This document shows, piece after piece, positions 40,379 to 49,700 of a DNA stretch of 60,496 nucleotides. The notes beneath the pieces were generated by a model, which worked only from the letters and a program-made list of their open reading frames with translations, had not been told where the DNA came from and ran no database searches. This stretch comes from Bradyrhizobium jicamae (GTDB lineage: Bacteria > Pseudomonadota > Alphaproteobacteria > Rhizobiales > Xanthobacteraceae). The DNA is taken from contig NZ_JAFCKQ010000049.1 in assembly GCF_018130215.1 (NCBI RefSeq), forward strand, positions 1 to 60,496. Reading direction: 5' to 3'. The number at the start of each line of letters is the position of its first letter. The first letter of the stretch is position 1. The translations under genes and the position numbers were made by a program.

Positions 40379-41182
40379 TCAGCGGCCGACGAACTTTGGC
40401 GGTCGCTTTGCATCAAAGGCTTCGACGCCTTCCTTGAAGTCGTCTGACTGGCGCAACCGGCTGTAGCAATGGCCCTCGAGTTCGATTGCGATCGTCAGGG
40501 TCGAGTCTTCGGTGTCATTGAGCAGTTTCTTGGCCGTACGCTGTGCTAGCGGCGCGAACGTACGTAATTCGTCGACCAACTTGTCGGTGGCCGCCTCGAG
40601 GTCTTTGTCGGCGACACATTCGGTGATGATGCCCCATTCGAGGGCCTGTCGCGCCGGAATACGTCTGGAGCGCATCACGATATCTTTGGTCCGGGTAATG
40701 CCGATCATCTTCTGCAGCCGCGCCGAACCGCCGGAACCCGGGATCTGGCCGAGCTTCTGCTCGGGCAGGGCGAATTGCGCAGTGTCGGAAGCGATACGGA
40801 AATCGCAGGCGAGCGACAACTCGAATCCGACGCCGAAGCAATAGCCGCGATTGGCGACAATGACAGGCTTCGAGCAGCGTGCCGGCGAGGCGATGTTCCA
40901 GGCGAGCTTGGACACGGTTTCCGGCGTCGCTTCCATGAAGCCGGCGATATTGCCGCCGCTTGAGAAATGCTCGCCGATCGCGCGCACGACAATGACACGG
41001 ACGCGCTGGTCGTGCTCGAGTGTTTCGAATGCCAGCCGCAATTGGTCGCGCTGCGGCATCGACACGATGTTGAAAGGTGGGCGATTGAGGATGATATCGG
41101 CCCGTTCATGCGCCGGATCGATCTCAACCTGGAAACCGTCTAGCTTGGAGAGGCGGTGATCGACGAATTCGTAACCGGTCAT
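40379..41182 (-). CDS. Enoyl-CoA hydratase/isomerase family
   Basis: 267 residues from MTGYEFVDHR (GAGGAAG site). Motifs: GEHFSSGGNIAGFMEATPET, ANRGYCFGVGFELSLACDFR, FALPEQKLGQIPGSGGSARL. Both catalytic Glu are kept. The order ligase then crotonase (41208, then this gene) resembles aryl-CoA pathways such as BadK-type hydratases. Last gene of the molybdenum-hydroxylase operon. Confidence 0.9.
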   Translation of the reverse strand: MTGYEFVDHRLSKLDGFQVEIDPAHERADIILNRPPFNIVSMPQRDQLRLAFETLEHDQRVRVIVVRAIGEHFSSGGNIAGFMEATPETVSKLAWNIASPARCSKPVIVANRGYCFGVGFELSLACDFRIASDTAQFALPEQKLGQIPGSGGSARLQKMIGITRTKDIVMRSRRIPARQALEWGIITECVADKDLEAATDKLVDELRTFAPLAQRTAKKLLNDTEDSTLTIAIELEGHCYSRLRQSDDFKEGVEAFDAKRPPKFVGR

Positions 41183-41207
41183 GTCTTCTTCCTGGTTTGT
41201 GAGAGAG

Positions 41208-42755
41208 TCACACCGCATTCGACGGCGGCATTAGTTCGACTTGATATTCGCCAGCGACCAGAAGCCGCCGCAGCAGCTTGCCGACCGGAGATTTCGGGAT
41301 GGTGTCCACGAACACGAAGCAGCGAGGGCGCTTGAAGGCGGCCAGCCCGGACTCGCGGCAAAACTTGTCGAGCTCCTCCTCGCTCACTCGTCGCGATCGT
41401 TTGATGAAGGCGGCAATGACCTTGCCCCAGCGTTCATCGGGAAGACCGACCACGGCGACTTCAAGTACGGCCGGATGCAGCGATAGACAGCTCTCGATCT
41501 CGACCGGCGAGACGTTCTCGCCGCCGGTGATGATCATATCGTCGACACGGCCGGTGACGAAGAGATCGCCGGCGGCGTCGACATAACCAGTGTCGCCGGT
41601 AAAATACCAACCGTCGCGCAGCGCACGCGCATCGGCGTCGGGCCGCCGCCAATAACCCTCGAACGATTCGTCACTTCCCAGCAACGCCACGATCTCGCCT
41701 TCCTCGCCGGCGGAGGCAACGTCGTTGACCGAGGCCGCGTTGAGCTTGACCGTCTTGACCAGCTGGTTGATGCCGGCCTTGCCAGCTGAGCCCGGCTTCG
41801 CCGGCGCATTCTGGTCGATGGTGAAGGTGTAGATTTCCGAGCTGCCATAGTGATTGACAAAAAGCTCCGGGCGGAATGCTTCCGCGAGCTTCTGCAACAG
41901 CCCGTCCGTCATTGACGCACCCGCAAAGCCAAGCTTTCGGACGCTGGAAACGTCCGATCGTGCGAAGTCGTCGCAATAGACGAGATCGTGATAGAGCGTC
42001 GGCACCAGATACAGATTGGTGATGCCTTCGGACGCGATCAGGTCGAGTGCGCGCTTCGCGTCAAAGCGCGGCAAGCAAACAAAGGTGCCGCCGATCAGTG
42101 ACATTGCGATCAGGGAGCGCACGCCCATGGTGTGGTAGAGCGGCATCACGCCGAGCGTTCGCTCGCCGCGGTGATAGAGGTTCTGCGCGACATGGGCGAT
42201 GCCGGCCGCGCGTTCCGCCCGGTGACGACGCGGTACGCCCTTCGGGCGCGACGTCGTCCCTGACGTATAGAGCATGACCGACCACGCCTCGGCGGAGATG
42301 CGGGCGACGGCTTCGGGCGCTTTCTCGTTGCAGAACGCGTCGAGCGAGAATTCACCGGGCCTCGTTGTTGATCCGGCACGCAGGATGACGAGTTCACCCG
42401 CAAGTATCGACGCGCGAACCGAGGGCTCAGAGACATCCTGATAGACGAGGGCTCGGCCTTCCGAATTCTCGATGCAGAAATCGAGTTCGTCGGCATTCAC
42501 CCGCCAATTGATCGGCGTGATGATCAAACCTGCCAACTGACAGGCCCAGTGTACGGTCGCGGATTGCCACCCGTTTTGCAGGGCCGTCAGAAGGTGATCG
42601 CCGGGTTTCAGACCCAGCCGATCGAAGGCCGCAACCAACGCTGATATCTTATCTAGCCATTGTGCATAGGTGAAGCGTACCTCACCATCGACCAAGGCTA
42701 ATGCCTGGGGATCGCGCGCGACGCTGGCGAGGAAGCTGGTTCCGAGGTCAAGCAT
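41208..42755 (-). CDS. Acyl/aryl-CoA ligase (AMP-binding), benzoate-CoA-ligase-like
   Basis: 515 residues from ATG 42755 (42767 also possible; both overlap the upstream gene). Motifs: LYTSGTTSRPKGVPRRHRAE, YGSSEIYTF, YFTGDTGYVDAAGDLFVTGR, DDMIITGGENVSPVEIESCL, and C-terminal PKSPVGKLLRR carrying the adenylation Lys. The layout recalls 4-chlorobenzoate/hydroxybenzoate CoA ligases. It probably activates an aromatic or similar acid, oxidised by the neighbouring molybdenum hydroxylase; the order of steps is inference. Confidence 0.9.
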   Translation of the reverse strand: MLDLGTSFLASVARDPQALALVDGEVRFTYAQWLDKISALVAAFDRLGLKPGDHLLTALQNGWQSATVHWACQLAGLIITPINWRVNADELDFCIENSEGRALVYQDVSEPSVRASILAGELVILRAGSTTRPGEFSLDAFCNEKAPEAVARISAEAWSVMLYTSGTTSRPKGVPRRHRAERAAGIAHVAQNLYHRGERTLGVMPLYHTMGVRSLIAMSLIGGTFVCLPRFDAKRALDLIASEGITNLYLVPTLYHDLVYCDDFARSDVSSVRKLGFAGASMTDGLLQKLAEAFRPELFVNHYGSSEIYTFTIDQNAPAKPGSAGKAGINQLVKTVKLNAASVNDVASAGEEGEIVALLGSDESFEGYWRRPDADARALRDGWYFTGDTGYVDAAGDLFVTGRVDDMIITGGENVSPVEIESCLSLHPAVLEVAVVGLPDERWGKVIAAFIKRSRRVSEEELDKFCRESGLAAFKRPRCFVFVDTIPKSPVGKLLRRLLVAGEYQVELMPPSNAV

Positions 42756-43269
42756 CGATTGCCTCACGATTGGTGTCTCCCCTCAACGCCGCCGCCGCTT
42801 CCAGCGCAGCTTTGACGATCGGGGCGTAACCGGTGCAGCGGCACAAATGGCCCGTCAGCACTTCGCGGATTTCGGCTTCATCAGCCCGCGGATCGCGGGC
42901 AAGCAGTATATCGAGCGATATCAGGATGCCTGCGGTGCAGAAACCGCATTGCAGCGCGTGGTTGCGTCGAAAGGCCGACTGGAGCACGCCAAGCCGTCCT
43001 TGCTTGCCGGTAAGGCCCTCGACCGTTCTGACCTTGCAGCCATCGATCTGTAGGGCGAGAGTGAGGCAGGCGCGCGCGGGCCACCCGTCGATCTCGACGG
43101 TACAGGCGCCGCAAACGCCGTGCTCGCAGCCCACATGGGTACCGGTCGCGCCAATCTCGTGGCGAATGAAGTCCGTCAGGAGCACCCGCGGTTCGCACAT
43201 GCGATCGACCGGCTCGCCGTTGAGGATGAAGCGGACGCGGTGACGTTGCTCGGCGCTCATTCGCGTCAT
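42748..43269 (-). CDS. Molybdenum hydroxylase 2Fe-2S subunit (CoxS type)
   Basis: 173 residues. Plant-type ferredoxin cluster GCEHGVCGACTVEIDGWPAR plus the C-terminal four-helix [2Fe-2S] domain (HALQCGFCTAGILISLDILL, LTGHLCRCTGYAPIVKAALE). Small electron-transfer subunit of xanthine-oxidase-family enzymes. ATGA overlap with the FAD subunit gene. Confidence 0.94.
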   Translation of the reverse strand: MTRMSAEQRHRVRFILNGEPVDRMCEPRVLLTDFIRHEIGATGTHVGCEHGVCGACTVEIDGWPARACLTLALQIDGCKVRTVEGLTGKQGRLGVLQSAFRRNHALQCGFCTAGILISLDILLARDPRADEAEIREVLTGHLCRCTGYAPIVKAALEAAAALRGDTNREAIDA

Positions 43270-44081
43270 CTCGTTACCTCCGCAATCAAGTCGCGGCCGA
43301 TCATCCTCACGAGGTCGCGTCGATAGCGCGCGGTGGCATGGAAATCGTCGCGAGCGTCCAGGTCCCAGGCGAGCGCATTAAGCGCGTCGTCGAGCGCGCT
43401 GCCTCCGAGCCTGTCGAACTCGCGCGCGACAGGCGTGTCCGCGACGCCACCGATGGCCAGCCTCGCGCCACGGTCGGTCTCGACCGCGGCACAGGCGACG
43501 ATAGCAAAGTCGCCGTGCCGTCGCGCGACTTCACGGAAGGCACAGCGTTTTCCGTTGGTGGTTGGTAACTCTACCATTTCGATGAGTTCGTCGTCGTTGC
43601 GGTCAGTCGCCATGACGCCGCGAAAAAAATCGCGGGCTGCCACGCGCCGCTGCCTCCTTGCGCTGCGCAGGATGATCTCACCGTCGAGTGCCAATAGCGT
43701 TAGTGGCAGTTCGGCGCTGGGGTCGGCATGTGCAACTGAACCGCAGATGGTACCGCGGCTTCGCGTCTGCACATGACCAGTCCAGGGCAGCGCAAGTGAC
43801 AAGAGCGTCAGTTCGCGAGCGAGCGAGGGCCATTCCAGGAGTTCCGCTTGGCGGACGGCGGCGCCGATGACGATTCTGCCTTGACGGGGCTCGACCTTGC
43901 GCAATTCCTCGAGCCGCATGATATCGACCAGCACACGCGGTTTGGAGAGCCGCATGTTCAACATCGGCATCAACGACTGCCCGCCGGCGATAACGCGGGC
44001 GTCGCTGCCTTCGTGACGGAGCACCTCCAGCGCCTCGTCGAGGCTTTCCGCGCGGACATAATCGAAGGCGGCGGGTTTCAT
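43266..44081 (-). CDS. Molybdenum hydroxylase FAD subunit (CoxM type)
   Basis: 271 residues from MKPAAFDYVR (ATGA overlap with the large subunit gene). FAD motifs AGGQSLMPMLNMRLSKPRVL and TICGSVAHADPSAELPLTLL. The C-terminal CO-dehydrogenase flavoprotein domain (ARYRRDLVRMIGRDLI) is complete. It passes electrons from the Fe-S subunit to the acceptor. Confidence 0.93.
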   Translation of the reverse strand: MKPAAFDYVRAESLDEALEVLRHEGSDARVIAGGQSLMPMLNMRLSKPRVLVDIMRLEELRKVEPRQGRIVIGAAVRQAELLEWPSLARELTLLSLALPWTGHVQTRSRGTICGSVAHADPSAELPLTLLALDGEIILRSARRQRRVAARDFFRGVMATDRNDDELIEMVELPTTNGKRCAFREVARRHGDFAIVACAAVETDRGARLAIGGVADTPVAREFDRLGGSALDDALNALAWDLDARDDFHATARYRRDLVRMIGRDLIAEVTR

Positions 44082-47053
44082 CGCCGGCCTCCCAGCCATC
44101 CGCGCAGCTTGGTCCAGATCGAACGATCGCCACCCGTCGCGCTGCGAGCGGTCTGCCGTGCGAGTGCGATGAAGAACTGGCCGATGATGACGCGCGCAGC
44201 GCCGTCTAGCAGGCGCCCGCCGATGCTGGCGATCTTGCCACCGATTTCGGCTTCATAGCGATAGTGGACGCTGGTTCCTTCGCCCGCGACCGGAGCAAGG
44301 GTGATCCGGCCCTTGCCGGCGCCAAATCCCAACGCACCATCGGCAGTGCCTATCAACGTCACGCCGTTCGGATGGTCGAGGTCGATCAGCGTAACCCGCG
44401 CGCGATAATTGCTCTTGACCGGTCCGACCCTGACCGTGACGTCGGCCTTGAAATCCGTGTCGGAAATCTTCTTCACGGCGTTGCAGCCGGGGATCACTGC
44501 AGACAGCGTCGTCGCATCGAGCAGCATCGACCAGACTTGCTGCGGCGTGGCCGCAACCATTGCACTGCCTTCGCCGGACAGTTTCCGCTCCCCCGGCCGT
44601 GTTGCACTCCGGCTCGATGGAGCCGCCGCTTCGGCACCCCGCAATACTTCGGCAAGACGTGCGGGTACGAGCGGCAATTCGACATCCGCGATACCGAGCG
44701 CGTCCGCGACGGCGTTCGCGATGCAGACCGGCGTCGACATGCAGTTGCCTTCGCCCACGCCTTTGGAGCCAAGCGGCGTAAAGGGCGAGGCGCTCTGCAT
44801 GTGCAGGATCAACGGCTCCGGCACCTCGGCAACGGTCGGCAAGAGATAGTCTGCGAACGTTCCGGCGAGGAAGGAGCCGTCGGGCGCGTAGGCATATTCC
44901 TCGTAGAGCGCCGCGCCTACCGCCTGCGCGAACCCGCCGCGAACCTGGCCGTCGACCATGGCCGGATGCAGGATCGTGCCGCAATCATGCATGGTCACGT
45001 AACAATCGATGCGCGGCTGCAACGTGACGCGGTCGACCTCGATGCCGCAGAAGTCGAAGATGAATCCGTAGCAGAGCGACGAATTGATGTGGTCATGGTC
45101 GTCTGGCGGCGACAGCTCCGACGGCGTCCAGAACGCGGTCTCGCGGATGGTCTGACCAACGTCGTCGGCCAGCGCGCCCGGCGACCAATGGCTGAGCGCC
45201 GCGATCCGAGAAAACGGCGCCTTGTTATCCGGATTGCGCTTCGACAGTACGAAGCCGCCGGCAAAGACGATATCGTCGCTCTCGGTATTGAGACCTGCCG
45301 CGGCGACGCGCGCGAGCTTTCCTGCCAGCCGTTCGGCCGCGATCTTGGTGGTGCCGGCCACGGCCGGCGCGAAGCGGCTGGCATAGTTGCCCGACGCGAT
45401 CGACCAGGCGTCCTTGGCGGTATCGATCTCTGCATTCACCCTGATGTCGGTGGGCGTCAGTCCCAAAACGTCAGCGACGACCTGGGCGAGCACGGTGCGA
45501 TGGCCCTGGCCTTGCGGGATGGAAGCGACTTGCACGGAGACGCTGCCAACCGGATCGATTGAGACGGTCGCGGTGGCCTGCGCGCCACTTTTGGGGCCGG
45601 CCTTTCGTCGTTCCGCTGGCGTCATCACAGTCGTGATGTAACCCATGTTGGAAACGCTGGGCTCGACCACGGCCGTGTAGCCGATCCCATAGATGCCCCC
45701 CTCAGCTCGCACCTTCTCGCGCCGTGCTTTCAGTTCGGCCAATCCGCCTTCACTGACGGCGCGGGCGACCGCCGTTGGGTAGTCGCCAGAATCGAGCAAG
45801 GCGCCGGTCGCGGTTCGATAGGGAAAAGCACCGGCAGGGACAAGGTTGCATGATATCACGTCGACGGGGTCACGCTTCAACTCGACGGCGATGCGGTGTA
45901 CCAGGCGTTCCAGCGCAAAATACACCTGCGGGCCGCCGAAGCCGCGGTTCAGCCCGGTCGGTGTCTTGTTGGTGACGACGACACGGTTGCGCACGGCGAC
46001 ATGGGCAATGTCGTAAGCCCCGGTGAGGTTGCCGTGCATGCGATAAAGTGTCGCCGGCTCTGGTGCTCGCAGATGCGCGCCGCAGTCCTCGACCTGGTCC
46101 CAATCCAGCGCGAGAATCCTGCCGTCATCGGTAACGGCCGCGCGTAGCGTAGTTGCGCGATTGGTCGCCGATACTGATGCCGTCAAATGCTCGAGCCGAT
46201 CCTCGATCCATTTCACGGGACGCCCCGTTGCGCGCGCGGCCGCCGCAATCAGAACGATATAGGGAAAGACCCCCTGCTTGACACCAAAGCTTCCGCCGGA
46301 GTCCGGCGGCGTTCGTAACCGTAGCCGGTTGCCGGGCACTTTCAAGGCACGCGAAAGCACCGCGTGAATACTGAACGGCCCCTGAAAATTGGCGAGTACG
46401 TCGAAGGCCTGCTCCCCAGGATCGTATTCGGCGACGACACCGTAGGTTTCGATCGGGGTACAGGAGTTGCGGGGATAGCGGATCGAAATCCCAATGATGC
46501 GTTCAGCCTCGGCGAAGATTTGATCCGGTTCGCCATATTTGAACGAGCGGTCGCTCGCGATGTTGTTCGGAAATCCGTCATGCAGCAGTGCGGAGTCCGC
46601 ATCCATGGCGCGGATGGGATCGATGACCGGGGGTAACGCTTCATATTCGACCTCGATCAGATCGATCGCGTCCTCGGCGAGGTAACGGCTTTCCGCGACG
46701 ACGACGGCGACGGGCTCGCCGGCATACCGAACCCGGCCGACTGCGATCGGCCAGCACTCGACTGGCGCCTTGACGCCGACGACGAGGCTGGCAGTCAGTG
46801 CCTTGATATCCTGGCCGGTCAGGACGGCAATGACACCGCGCGCCAGCTTTGCCGCGTCGACATCGGTCGAAACAATGTTCGCATGGGCGTGAGGCGAGCG
46901 GAGGATAGCGGCATGCAGTGTTCCCGGCCGCACACCGAGGTCGTCAATGAACCTTCCTCGGCCCGAAAGCAGCGCCTTGTCCTCGACGCGAGGGATCGAT
47001 TGCCCGATCCAGGATCTGGCCGCTGGTGCGCCCGCTGCGGCGTTGGCATCCAT
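44078..47053 (-). CDS. Molybdenum hydroxylase large subunit fused to CoxG domain
   Basis: 991 residues from ATG 47053 (GGGAGG site). Residues to about 790 are the molybdopterin subunit: IGQSIPRVEDKALLSGRGRF, TPPDSGGSFGVKQGVFPYIV and the active-site loop TGLNRGFGGPQVYFALER. The catalytic Glu is in GSKGVGEGNCMSTP. The CODH-specific CSFR loop is absent, so it is not a CO dehydrogenase. After a Ser/Arg linker comes a SRPBCC/CoxG domain (KLSGEGSAMVAATPQQVWSM, SAVIPGCNAVKKISDTDFKA). CoxG is usually a separate membrane-recruiting subunit. Confidence 0.92.
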   Translation of the reverse strand: MDANAAAGAPAARSWIGQSIPRVEDKALLSGRGRFIDDLGVRPGTLHAAILRSPHAHANIVSTDVDAAKLARGVIAVLTGQDIKALTASLVVGVKAPVECWPIAVGRVRYAGEPVAVVVAESRYLAEDAIDLIEVEYEALPPVIDPIRAMDADSALLHDGFPNNIASDRSFKYGEPDQIFAEAERIIGISIRYPRNSCTPIETYGVVAEYDPGEQAFDVLANFQGPFSIHAVLSRALKVPGNRLRLRTPPDSGGSFGVKQGVFPYIVLIAAAARATGRPVKWIEDRLEHLTASVSATNRATTLRAAVTDDGRILALDWDQVEDCGAHLRAPEPATLYRMHGNLTGAYDIAHVAVRNRVVVTNKTPTGLNRGFGGPQVYFALERLVHRIAVELKRDPVDVISCNLVPAGAFPYRTATGALLDSGDYPTAVARAVSEGGLAELKARREKVRAEGGIYGIGYTAVVEPSVSNMGYITTVMTPAERRKAGPKSGAQATATVSIDPVGSVSVQVASIPQGQGHRTVLAQVVADVLGLTPTDIRVNAEIDTAKDAWSIASGNYASRFAPAVAGTTKIAAERLAGKLARVAAAGLNTESDDIVFAGGFVLSKRNPDNKAPFSRIAALSHWSPGALADDVGQTIRETAFWTPSELSPPDDHDHINSSLCYGFIFDFCGIEVDRVTLQPRIDCYVTMHDCGTILHPAMVDGQVRGGFAQAVGAALYEEYAYAPDGSFLAGTFADYLLPTVAEVPEPLILHMQSASPFTPLGSKGVGEGNCMSTPVCIANAVADALGIADVELPLVPARLAEVLRGAEAAAPSSRSATRPGERKLSGEGSAMVAATPQQVWSMLLDATTLSAVIPGCNAVKKISDTDFKADVTVRVGPVKSNYRARVTLIDLDHPNGVTLIGTADGALGFGAGKGRITLAPVAGEGTSVHYRYEAEIGGKIASIGGRLLDGAARVIIGQFFIALARQTARSATGGDRSIWTKLRGWLGGRR

Positions 47054-47176
47054 CCCGGAGACCTCCCTCATCGTGCTTTCCGCACTTGGGGAGAAACCTA
47101 TTCAGGAGCCGGACGCGCTTGCCATGCCGGTCCGTCTCAAAACTTACCAACGCGTCTCATTTTGGGCTGATGCAGC

Positions 47177-48025
47177 TCAATGGGCGAGACGGGAGACGTT
47201 GCGGAACTCACGCGGGCCGACGCCCGCATGATTGCGAAAAAACCGGGTGAAATGCGCAGGCTCGGCAAAGCCCAGCTCCGAGCTGATCTCGCAGAGTGAG
47301 TACGGGCGATTAAGCACGAGGCTGACTGCGCGCTCCAGCTTCAACACGTTCATGTAGACTTTTGGCGGAACGCCAATCGTGGACTCGAACAGCCGGAAAA
47401 AATGCGCGCGCGACAGGCCGGCTTGCTTCGCCCATCCGTCGATGTTCTCGGGTTGATTGATCGCCCGACGCATCGTCGTGATCACGCGGCGGATACGCCA
47501 GTCTGCCGTCTCCGATGCCCTGCGCAATTCGCGAAGCGAAGCCGGGAAGCTGCGCCATGGCGCAAAGCGTTCGATGACGGAGATCATCAAATCCGACAAC
47601 GTCTTCTCGTGTGCGATGCGGCAGTCGGGGCGCACCATCATGTCAGTCGCCAGATTGATGGCAAGGCTGCGAATGCGCGGCGAAAGTTCGCCGGCGGGTT
47701 GGTTGAAGAAGCCCGGGCTACCGCTCGCCACCCAACCTGGCCGAAAATTCTGCAACCACTCGGGCTCGATGTAAAGCGCGAGGATCAGCGTTCGCGGGCG
47801 ATCGGGCACGTGGACATAACTGTGCGGCTGCCAGCCGTTGACGAGAACGGCAGCCCGATCGGTCAGCGGATACATCGCATCATCGACCTGGAACTGCGTG
47901 TCGGCGCCCTCGACCTTAAGCAGGACGTGACAGTGCGGATGCGCGTGACGCACCAGCGAGCAGTCCATGTCGAGAAGCGCGACCCGTCCAAATGCTCCGT
48001 GCGCGATGCACAATGCCTTCGACAT
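47177..48025 (-). CDS. AraC-family transcriptional regulator
   Basis: 282 residues from ATG 48025 (GGAGGTGACG directly upstream). Cupin-type sensor (HAHPHCHVLLKVEGADTQFQ, AAVLVNGWQPHSYVHVPDRP). C-terminal HTH pair (GWAKQAGLSRAHFFRLFEST, LCEISSELGFAEPAHFTRFF). It precedes the molybdenum-hydroxylase operon in the same direction and is its likely regulator. Confidence 0.9.
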   Translation of the reverse strand: MSKALCIAHGAFGRVALLDMDCSLVRHAHPHCHVLLKVEGADTQFQVDDAMYPLTDRAAVLVNGWQPHSYVHVPDRPRTLILALYIEPEWLQNFRPGWVASGSPGFFNQPAGELSPRIRSLAINLATDMMVRPDCRIAHEKTLSDLMISVIERFAPWRSFPASLRELRRASETADWRIRRVITTMRRAINQPENIDGWAKQAGLSRAHFFRLFESTIGVPPKVYMNVLKLERAVSLVLNRPYSLCEISSELGFAEPAHFTRFFRNHAGVGPREFRNVSRLAH

Positions 48026-48139
48026 CGTCACCTCCATCAGCGACGCGTCCGGCTCGCGGTCGGACCGCCACAGAGCGACGGTCGTGCGCACACAACCGTA
48101 GTCGTTTCCGTCCCAGTTCGCTGGCCTTCGGCCAGTCGC

Positions 48140-48473
48140 TTAACCTGCGATGATCCGCGACAACGCGGCTTGCGGATCCTTTTGCAGCGCAGTCGTCAGG
48201 TCAACGGTCTCGGTGCCCTTCACGTGGATGCGTTTGAATTCCAAGGGGCCGGTGATGACGGGCTTCGTGCATTCAGACCATCTTAGCGCCAATTCCGTCA
48301 TCGGACGATGGGTCGAGTTTCGATCCCTGGGCTCGCGGGAGGATCAATAGGTTGCGGTCGGCCTGGAACCTCGTGGCCACCGCCCATTCGATTTCATCGG
48401 AATCGTCGATATCGACGTCGGTGTCGACCACAACGACTTGTTTGATGTCGTAATGGCCTGCAAAAGCGCCCAT
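48140..48473 (-). pseudogene. UbiD-family decarboxylase, C-terminal remnant with frameshift
   Basis: The frame reads AGHYDIKQVVVVDTDVDIDD, DEIEWAVATRFQADRNLLIL and PRAQGSKLDPSSDDGIGAKM. This is the typical end of UbiD-like non-oxidative (prFMN) decarboxylases. A stop follows VWSE-type sequence near 48273, but another frame continues with SECTKPVITGPLEFKRIHVK and ends at 48140. Everything before AGHYD is lost. It was probably once part of the neighbouring aromatic-acid locus. Confidence 0.7.
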
Positions 48474-48543
48474 GATGATGTTCGTCGGTTCGCCCTACGC
48501 ATCACCACAATGGCAAGCTGATCCACAACTAGTCTTCCCATTC

Positions 48544-48589
48544 AAACAAAAGCGCCGCGCCAGACATCTCGGGCGCGGCGCTTTTGTTT
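48544..48589 (+). terminator. Strong bidirectional terminator
   Basis: A perfect 18-bp stem: AAACAAAAGCGCCGCGCC (48544-48561) with GGCGCGGCGCTTTTGTTT (48572-48589), 10-nt loop. A-rich 5' and T-rich 3' arms allow termination from both strands. Confidence 0.8.
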
Positions 48590-48640
48590 TGCACGGCACC
48601 GGGGCGCTTCTCGCCTTTTTGGCCCTCTGGGCAAGGGAAA

Positions 48641-48672
48641 CGGCCCCAGCTGGAGGTCACTAGCTGGGGCCG
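48641..48672 (+). terminator. GC-rich hairpin
   Basis: CGGCCCCAGCT (48641-48651) pairs with AGCTGGGGCCG (48662-48672); loop of 10 nt. CGCTTTCC follows, a weak T-run. Probably a second terminator behind the one at 48544. Confidence 0.5.
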
Positions 48673-48870
48673 CGCTTTCCGATCCGCCTAGCCTTTAAAA
48701 ACCGCTGGGCCATAAAATTAGGAAATGAAAAAACGCGCCCAGTGCTCGAAGTGTAGTGTGAGTCTCCGGTTCCCGAAATGACTTACTTAGTCAGTGTTCG
48801 AATTCGTTCGGAAGTGTGTCCAAATTGGGACAGTATTAACAGAGTACCGGACGCTTAGCTACGCAAGGGA
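48673..48870. other. Short non-coding stretch
   Basis: Unusually AT-rich for this window (ATAAAATTAGGAAATGAAAA near 48713). It could hold the promoter of the gene at 48871; no gene was seen. Confidence 0.3.
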
Positions 48871-49107
48871 GTGGCGGTCGTGCTGACCGATATAGGCCAG
48901 AAACAGTTGACCGAATGGGCAGAAACTTGCCTTCGCATCAACCATCTGAACACGTTGGTGCAACGGGAGATCAAGAGCGGAACAGCAGAGCGAGCTGCCG
49001 AACTCTCCGAGCGCGCGAGACGGCGCGCTTGCAAGATGTTCCGTGAAATGATTGCGGCCGGCGCAACGGAACCGCCGGGCTACACGGAGTCCGATAATTC
49101 AAACTGA
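48871..49107 (+). CDS. Hypothetical protein, 78 aa
   Basis: A GTG start, with AAGGGA directly before. The product reads MAVVLTDIGQKQLTEWAETC, LRINHLNTLVQREIKSGTAE and RAAELSERARRRACKMFREM. It is a charged helical protein, not recognised. A more internal start is possible. Confidence 0.4.
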   Translation: MAVVLTDIGQKQLTEWAETCLRINHLNTLVQREIKSGTAERAAELSERARRRACKMFREMIAAGATEPPGYTESDNSN

Positions 49108-49209
49108 GACACTACTCGCCGCGCGTCAGCCGGTCGTCGCGTACCGGAGCATACCGATCGGCCCTGATTGCCATGAACCAACACCGACTGCTTTACGCAG
49201 ACCTATCTT

Positions 49210-49420
49210 GACGATCTCTTCGGCGAATTTCCGCGCATCGACGACCGCCGTTTTCGGAGCCTGTATTTGTCGAGCGCGGCTCGGCTGCCTCCGAAGGCTA
49301 CGGTTGGTTGCTCGCGGTGGTGTGGCGCGCGCGGGAAAACTGTAGCGAACCCATACCTGGCAAGAAGCCGGCTAAGGAGACGGCGGCGAAAAAGCCGGCG
49401 GCAAGACACCGGCGGAAGTC
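49210..49420 (+). pseudogene. Carotenoid-oxygenase remnant joined to a Lys/Ala-rich tail
   Basis: In one frame DDLFGEFPRIDDRR, then after a frame change SEPVFVERGSAASEGYGWLL and AVVWRARENCSE. Both are blocks of carotenoid oxygenases (GEFPRIDER; EPVFVPR...GDGWLLAVVYR..ENRSDL), with the sequence between them deleted. The second block runs in frame into PIPGKKPAKETAAKKPAARH and RRKSA, which is unlike the enzyme and more like a histone-H1-type tail. A chimeric remnant, not functional. Confidence 0.55.
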
Positions 49421-49700
49421 TGCCTGACTCTGCTCTAGTCGGAGAAAACCCGCGTGAGGGGGCGTTCGGCTACCAACGCCAAGCCCGCGACCACGGGCCC
49501 GGTAGGTAGAAGAAGGGCATCTCAGGCGGGGCGTCCGCCGGACAGCGCGCTGCAACCAAATACGGTTGACACCGAGCCTCGGTCATCTTAATCACCCGGC
49601 TAACTAATTAATCACTTAATTAAGTCTAGACAAGTCCAAGGGAAGCGCGCGCGTAGCCGGCGCTCTTTCCGCGCAGGATGCAGATCGGGGAGCGCAAGCG
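49421..49700. promoter_or_regulatory. Promoter region of the IclR/beta-oxidation locus
   Basis: No gene. It contains the 10-bp palindrome CTTAATTAAG at 49615-49624 within AACTAATTAATCACTTAATT, an AT-rich island in GC-rich DNA. The island is a plausible IclR-type operator or a promoter. Confidence 0.4.

Noticed and set aside
44264..45562. 432-codon plus-strand frame opposite the molybdenum hydroxylase
   Set aside because: Arg/Asp-rich mirror of a conserved gene; no recognised domain.
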